Assembly: GCA_012729405.1 (NCBI GenBank)
Contig: JAAYDH010000116.1
Span: 1 to 9,442, forward strand
Length of the DNA stretch: 9,442 nt
Direction: 5' to 3'
Source of the DNA: Erysipelotrichaceae bacterium
Lineage (GTDB): Bacteria; Bacillota_I; Bacilli_A; RFN20; CAG-826
Within the stretch, counting starts at the first letter, position 1; every line of letters begins with the position of its first letter. The notes below the pieces were generated by a model. That model saw nothing but the letters and a program-made list of their open reading frames with translations, searched no databases and was not told the origin of the DNA. This document shows positions 7,407 to 9,442 of this stretch, one piece after another. The translations under genes were made by a program, and so were the position numbers.

Positions 7407-9442
7407 TTAAGATATTCTCTTTTTTCGAATAATTAAGAATGTCATTCCAACGACTGATAAGGCAGCGATGACACCGCTTGTAATAGCGATTGAACCACCG
7501 CATCCCCCAGCACCCTCTAACAACACTGTCACATCGCACACGGCTGAAAAGTCGCCGTCTTCAGTCCTGACTGTAATTTTAGCAGAACCCTCTGCAACAG
7601 CAGTCACTAAACCATTGTTATCAACTGTCACGACTGCGGTATTGTTGCTCGACCAAGCGACAATTTTATTATCTGCGTTACTTGGATTAACTGTTGCTAC
7701 TAAGGTTTTAGTCTCTCCAACTCTAATTGAAAGAGAGGAATTATTTAATGAAACGCCTGTAACAGGAACTGCGGGTGTAGAACTATCTTCGCCAACACTG
7801 AATATGAGTGAGTAGAAAGCTTGATCATGCTCTGCGGTGTTGCCAACGATATACCAGTTGCTGGAATTGATGGTGTAAATCATCACCTTGCTGTTTTGAT
7901 TAATAGTTGATGTTCCTTGCGTTCCAGTGATTTTGATTCCGTTTGCGTAGACATCGCTATTGATGTAGCCGTATAAATCGGCTGTAATTGTTTTGACGTA
8001 TGTTGAGTCATTAGGTTCAATCTTAACCCCATTAGGAAGCCCGATTTCGTCGTACTGAGTGTAGTTATATGATCCTGCTCCCCATTTGATGCTCATGGTG
8101 CCGTCATTAATTGTGCCGTTTTTCACTGTGTAAGCTTTGATGATAGGGCTGCTGGCCCCAGTTGCTGGCAAACCGCTGTTGCTCTTATTAATAGTCACAG
8201 TTTTATTACTTTGAACAGTTATTCCACTGACAGTAACGTTTTTACCTGCATAGGTGCCCGTTACACTTGTTGTACCAGCAGTTAGTGGGGAAGGCGTCCA
8301 AACGACGCCGCTAGTGACGTTTGAGGTCGAATTATCGTTATATGTTGCGGTAACAGTTAGTCCGGCAGGATTAAATGTTTCTCCTGCGGTATAGGTTTTT
8401 TTACTAGGAGTTCCACTAACAGCTAAAGACGATATTGATTTTACGGTCACTGTTGCAGTGCCTTTGACAACATTGTCGAGTTTTGAAGTCGCAGTAATGG
8501 TTGCTGTACCAGCAGCCCTTCCAGTGACGACTCCGTTGCTTACAGTGGCGACTGCGGTATTGTTGCTCGACCAAGTAACTTCTGAAGAGCCAGAGTCAAC
8601 ATTTACATTCAATGTAACGGTTCCTCCGACAGCAATTGTTGAACTTGAAGGGCTCAATGTGATTGTGTTTGGAGCCTCTCCATAGGACGCACAGATGTTC
8701 TGTGTCGTGGTATTAGTGTTTCCCCAAATCTTACAGGCATATTCAGGGTGATCGATAAATGGGTTGCGATTACCTTGAAGGTATTGAGCGCCTTCGTTTC
8801 TATTCCGCTCTCTTTGTTGAACACTATATTGCAAATTCCATTTAAGTAAATCAGATAATTTTCCCATCATGTTGTCTCTGTTGGCGTTTGAAGTTGCGTG
8901 GTAAGATAGGTCAACAATGCTTAATGCTGAATTAGCAACTGCGCCATAAAAAATTATCCTAGCTGAGTCGCCACGATAACTTTCAACACCGAAAGACTCC
9001 ATCGCAGGATCCCATCCATTTGAACTATGCTTCATTCCTTCAACATAGAAAGAGTTGCCTCTTGAACCATTTTCACTCGTTATTGTTGGACGAGTCATGT
9101 GGATATCGGCTTCAATTAAGTTTCCACCATGCGAGTTTGGCCAAGTGTGTTCGCGGTTCCAGTTCGTAATAGACGTCCCTGAATAAAAGCTTAAAACCCT
9201 TGTCCCTTTTGTGACCCCATTATTGGTTGTCGCGTAGTTTGGATCATAATCCGTGTAAATGTAGGCTGAGCTTCCTATCGACGTACTCATGGCAGAATAG
9301 CCGACGGTCTTCTTTCGTTTTGAAGAGTTTAAATTTCTCAAAGCATTCAAAAGATTGGTGCCTGTCAGTGAATCGCTTATTCCGTTATAGTAGGTATCCC
9401 CATCACCGTGGGTGTATGTTGTTCCTGGACTATACTCGGCCT
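7407..9442 (-). CDS. Endonuclease I-family surface nuclease with Ig-like domains (5' end off window)
   Basis: The frame stays open to the right edge, so the TTG at 9350 is not the start; 677 residues are visible and the signal peptide lies outside. The first part (9440 to about 8690) is an endonuclease I (EndA/NucM-type) domain. It starts in YYNGIS and holds NREHTWPNSHGG (9123-9158) with the catalytic His codon at 9147-9149, then DIHMTRP and an N..RGN motif, and ends NPFIDHPEYACKIWGNT. These match the metal-dependent HNH-like active site for cutting DNA. Next come a Big_2 domain (about 8680-8440), a Big_3-like domain (8425-8210), an unrecognised beta-rich region (8205-7790) and a second Big_2 domain (7785-7530). 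The C-terminus is GAGGCGGS, a hydrophobic helix and RKKRIS, which should tie it to the membrane. The likely role is degradation of extracellular DNA for nutrient use or competition. Confidence 0.93.
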   Translation of the reverse strand, partial: AEYSPGTTYTHGDGDTYYNGISDSLTGTNLLNALRNLNSSKRKKTVGYSAMSTSIGSSAYIYTDYDPNYATTNNGVTKGTRVLSFYSGTSITNWNREHTWPNSHGGNLIEADIHMTRPTITSENGSRGNSFYVEGMKHSSNGWDPAMESFGVESYRGDSARIIFYGAVANSALSIVDLSYHATSNANRDNMMGKLSDLLKWNLQYSVQQRERNRNEGAQYLQGNRNPFIDHPEYACKIWGNTNTTTQNICASYGEAPNTITLSPSSSTIAVGGTVTLNVNVDSGSSEVTWSSNNTAVATVSNGVVTGRAAGTATITATSKLDNVVKGTATVTVKSISSLAVSGTPSKKTYTAGETFNPAGLTVTATYNDNSTSNVTSGVVWTPSPLTAGTTSVTGTYAGKNVTVSGITVQSNKTVTINKSNSGLPATGASSPIIKAYTVKNGTINDGTMSIKWGAGSYNYTQYDEIGLPNGVKIEPNDSTYVKTITADLYGYINSDVYANGIKITGTQGTSTINQNSKVMIYTINSSNWYIVGNTAEHDQAFYSLIFSVGEDSSTPAVPVTGVSLNNSSLSIRVGETKTLVATVNPSNADNKIVAWSSNNTAVVTVDNNGLVTAVAEGSAKITVRTEDGDFSAVCDVTVLLEGAGGCGGSIAITSGVIAALSVVGMTFLIIRKKRIS
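7631..7657. repeat. 27-bp direct repeat, copy in the second Big_2 domain
   Basis: This stretch is identical, base for base, to 8549-8575 and differs on both flanks. On the minus strand it covers the core Big_2 motif WSSNNTAV. Identity at every third-codon position points to recent duplication or gene conversion within the gene. Confidence 0.9.
8549..8575. repeat. 27-bp direct repeat, copy in the first Big_2 domain
   Basis: This is the partner of 7631-7657, about 920 bp away and in the same orientation. It again encodes the WSSNNTAV core, here in the Big_2 domain next to the nuclease domain. Confidence 0.9.

Noticed and set aside
7468..8685. Plus-strand open frames of 115 and 75 codons opposite the nuclease gene
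   Set aside because: They are antisense shadows of the low-complexity Thr/Ser/Val-rich Big_2 domains, and their shared segment comes from the 27-bp repeat; neither has a convincing start site.
9348..9350. TTG as the start of the nuclease gene
   Set aside because: The frame stays open to the window edge and the upstream 30 codons continue the endonuclease I domain (TYTHGDGDTYYNGIS), so this codon is an internal Leu.
7407..9442. Tandem or CRISPR-like repeats in the nuclease gene
   Set aside because: The repetition is confined to the two Big_2 copies 918 bp apart; there is no regular short repeat-spacer pattern.

Overview
The window comes from a low-GC, Gram-positive-type bacterium. Gene order is tight, AAGGAG-like ribosome sites precede most starts, and there is a lipobox lipoprotein and a Big_2-decorated cell-surface nuclease. 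TGA is a stop in four genes (ATPase, psuG, tetR and alcohol dehydrogenase), so this is the standard code and not a Mycoplasma/Spiroplasma-type reassignment. An uncultured Bacilli lineage (Erysipelotrichia, Acholeplasma/Izemoplasma or RF39-like) fits, but the taxon is inference.

Layout. (1) Positions 1-1005 hold the probable last codons of an upstream gene, overlapping by ATGA with a gene for an unrecognised acidic lipoprotein. A strong intrinsic terminator follows. (2) Positions 1067-7360 hold five same-strand genes joined by overlaps or a 1-nt gap: a CtpE-like P-type cation ATPase, pseudouridine-5'-phosphate glycosidase (psuG), a TetR-type regulator, an iron-containing butanol-dehydrogenase-type alcohol dehydrogenase, and a membrane protein resembling M50 site-2 proteases with a broken zinc motif. 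They look like one operon. (3) A bidirectional terminator at about 7368-7399 separates this operon from a convergent gene on the minus strand. (4) That gene, which runs off the right edge, encodes a secreted endonuclease I-family nuclease with Ig-like domains and an unusual Cys-containing C-terminal membrane tail.

How the genes may work together. PsuG splits pseudouridine 5'-phosphate into uracil and ribose 5-phosphate. The dehydrogenase reduces or oxidises small aldehydes/alcohols, and the regulator probably controls its own operon. The ATPase moves an unidentified cation. No single pathway joins these activities; the grouping may be a loose housekeeping operon. The nuclease would digest extracellular DNA at the cell surface, and nucleotide salvage is the only thematic link to psuG.

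There are no RNA genes, CRISPR arrays, insertion sequences or integration sites that I can support, and no gene-free stretch longer than about 70 bases. The items most worth a second look are the FExxH pseudo-protease, the GCGGS C-terminal tail, and the terminator/promoter/start arrangement before the ATPase.
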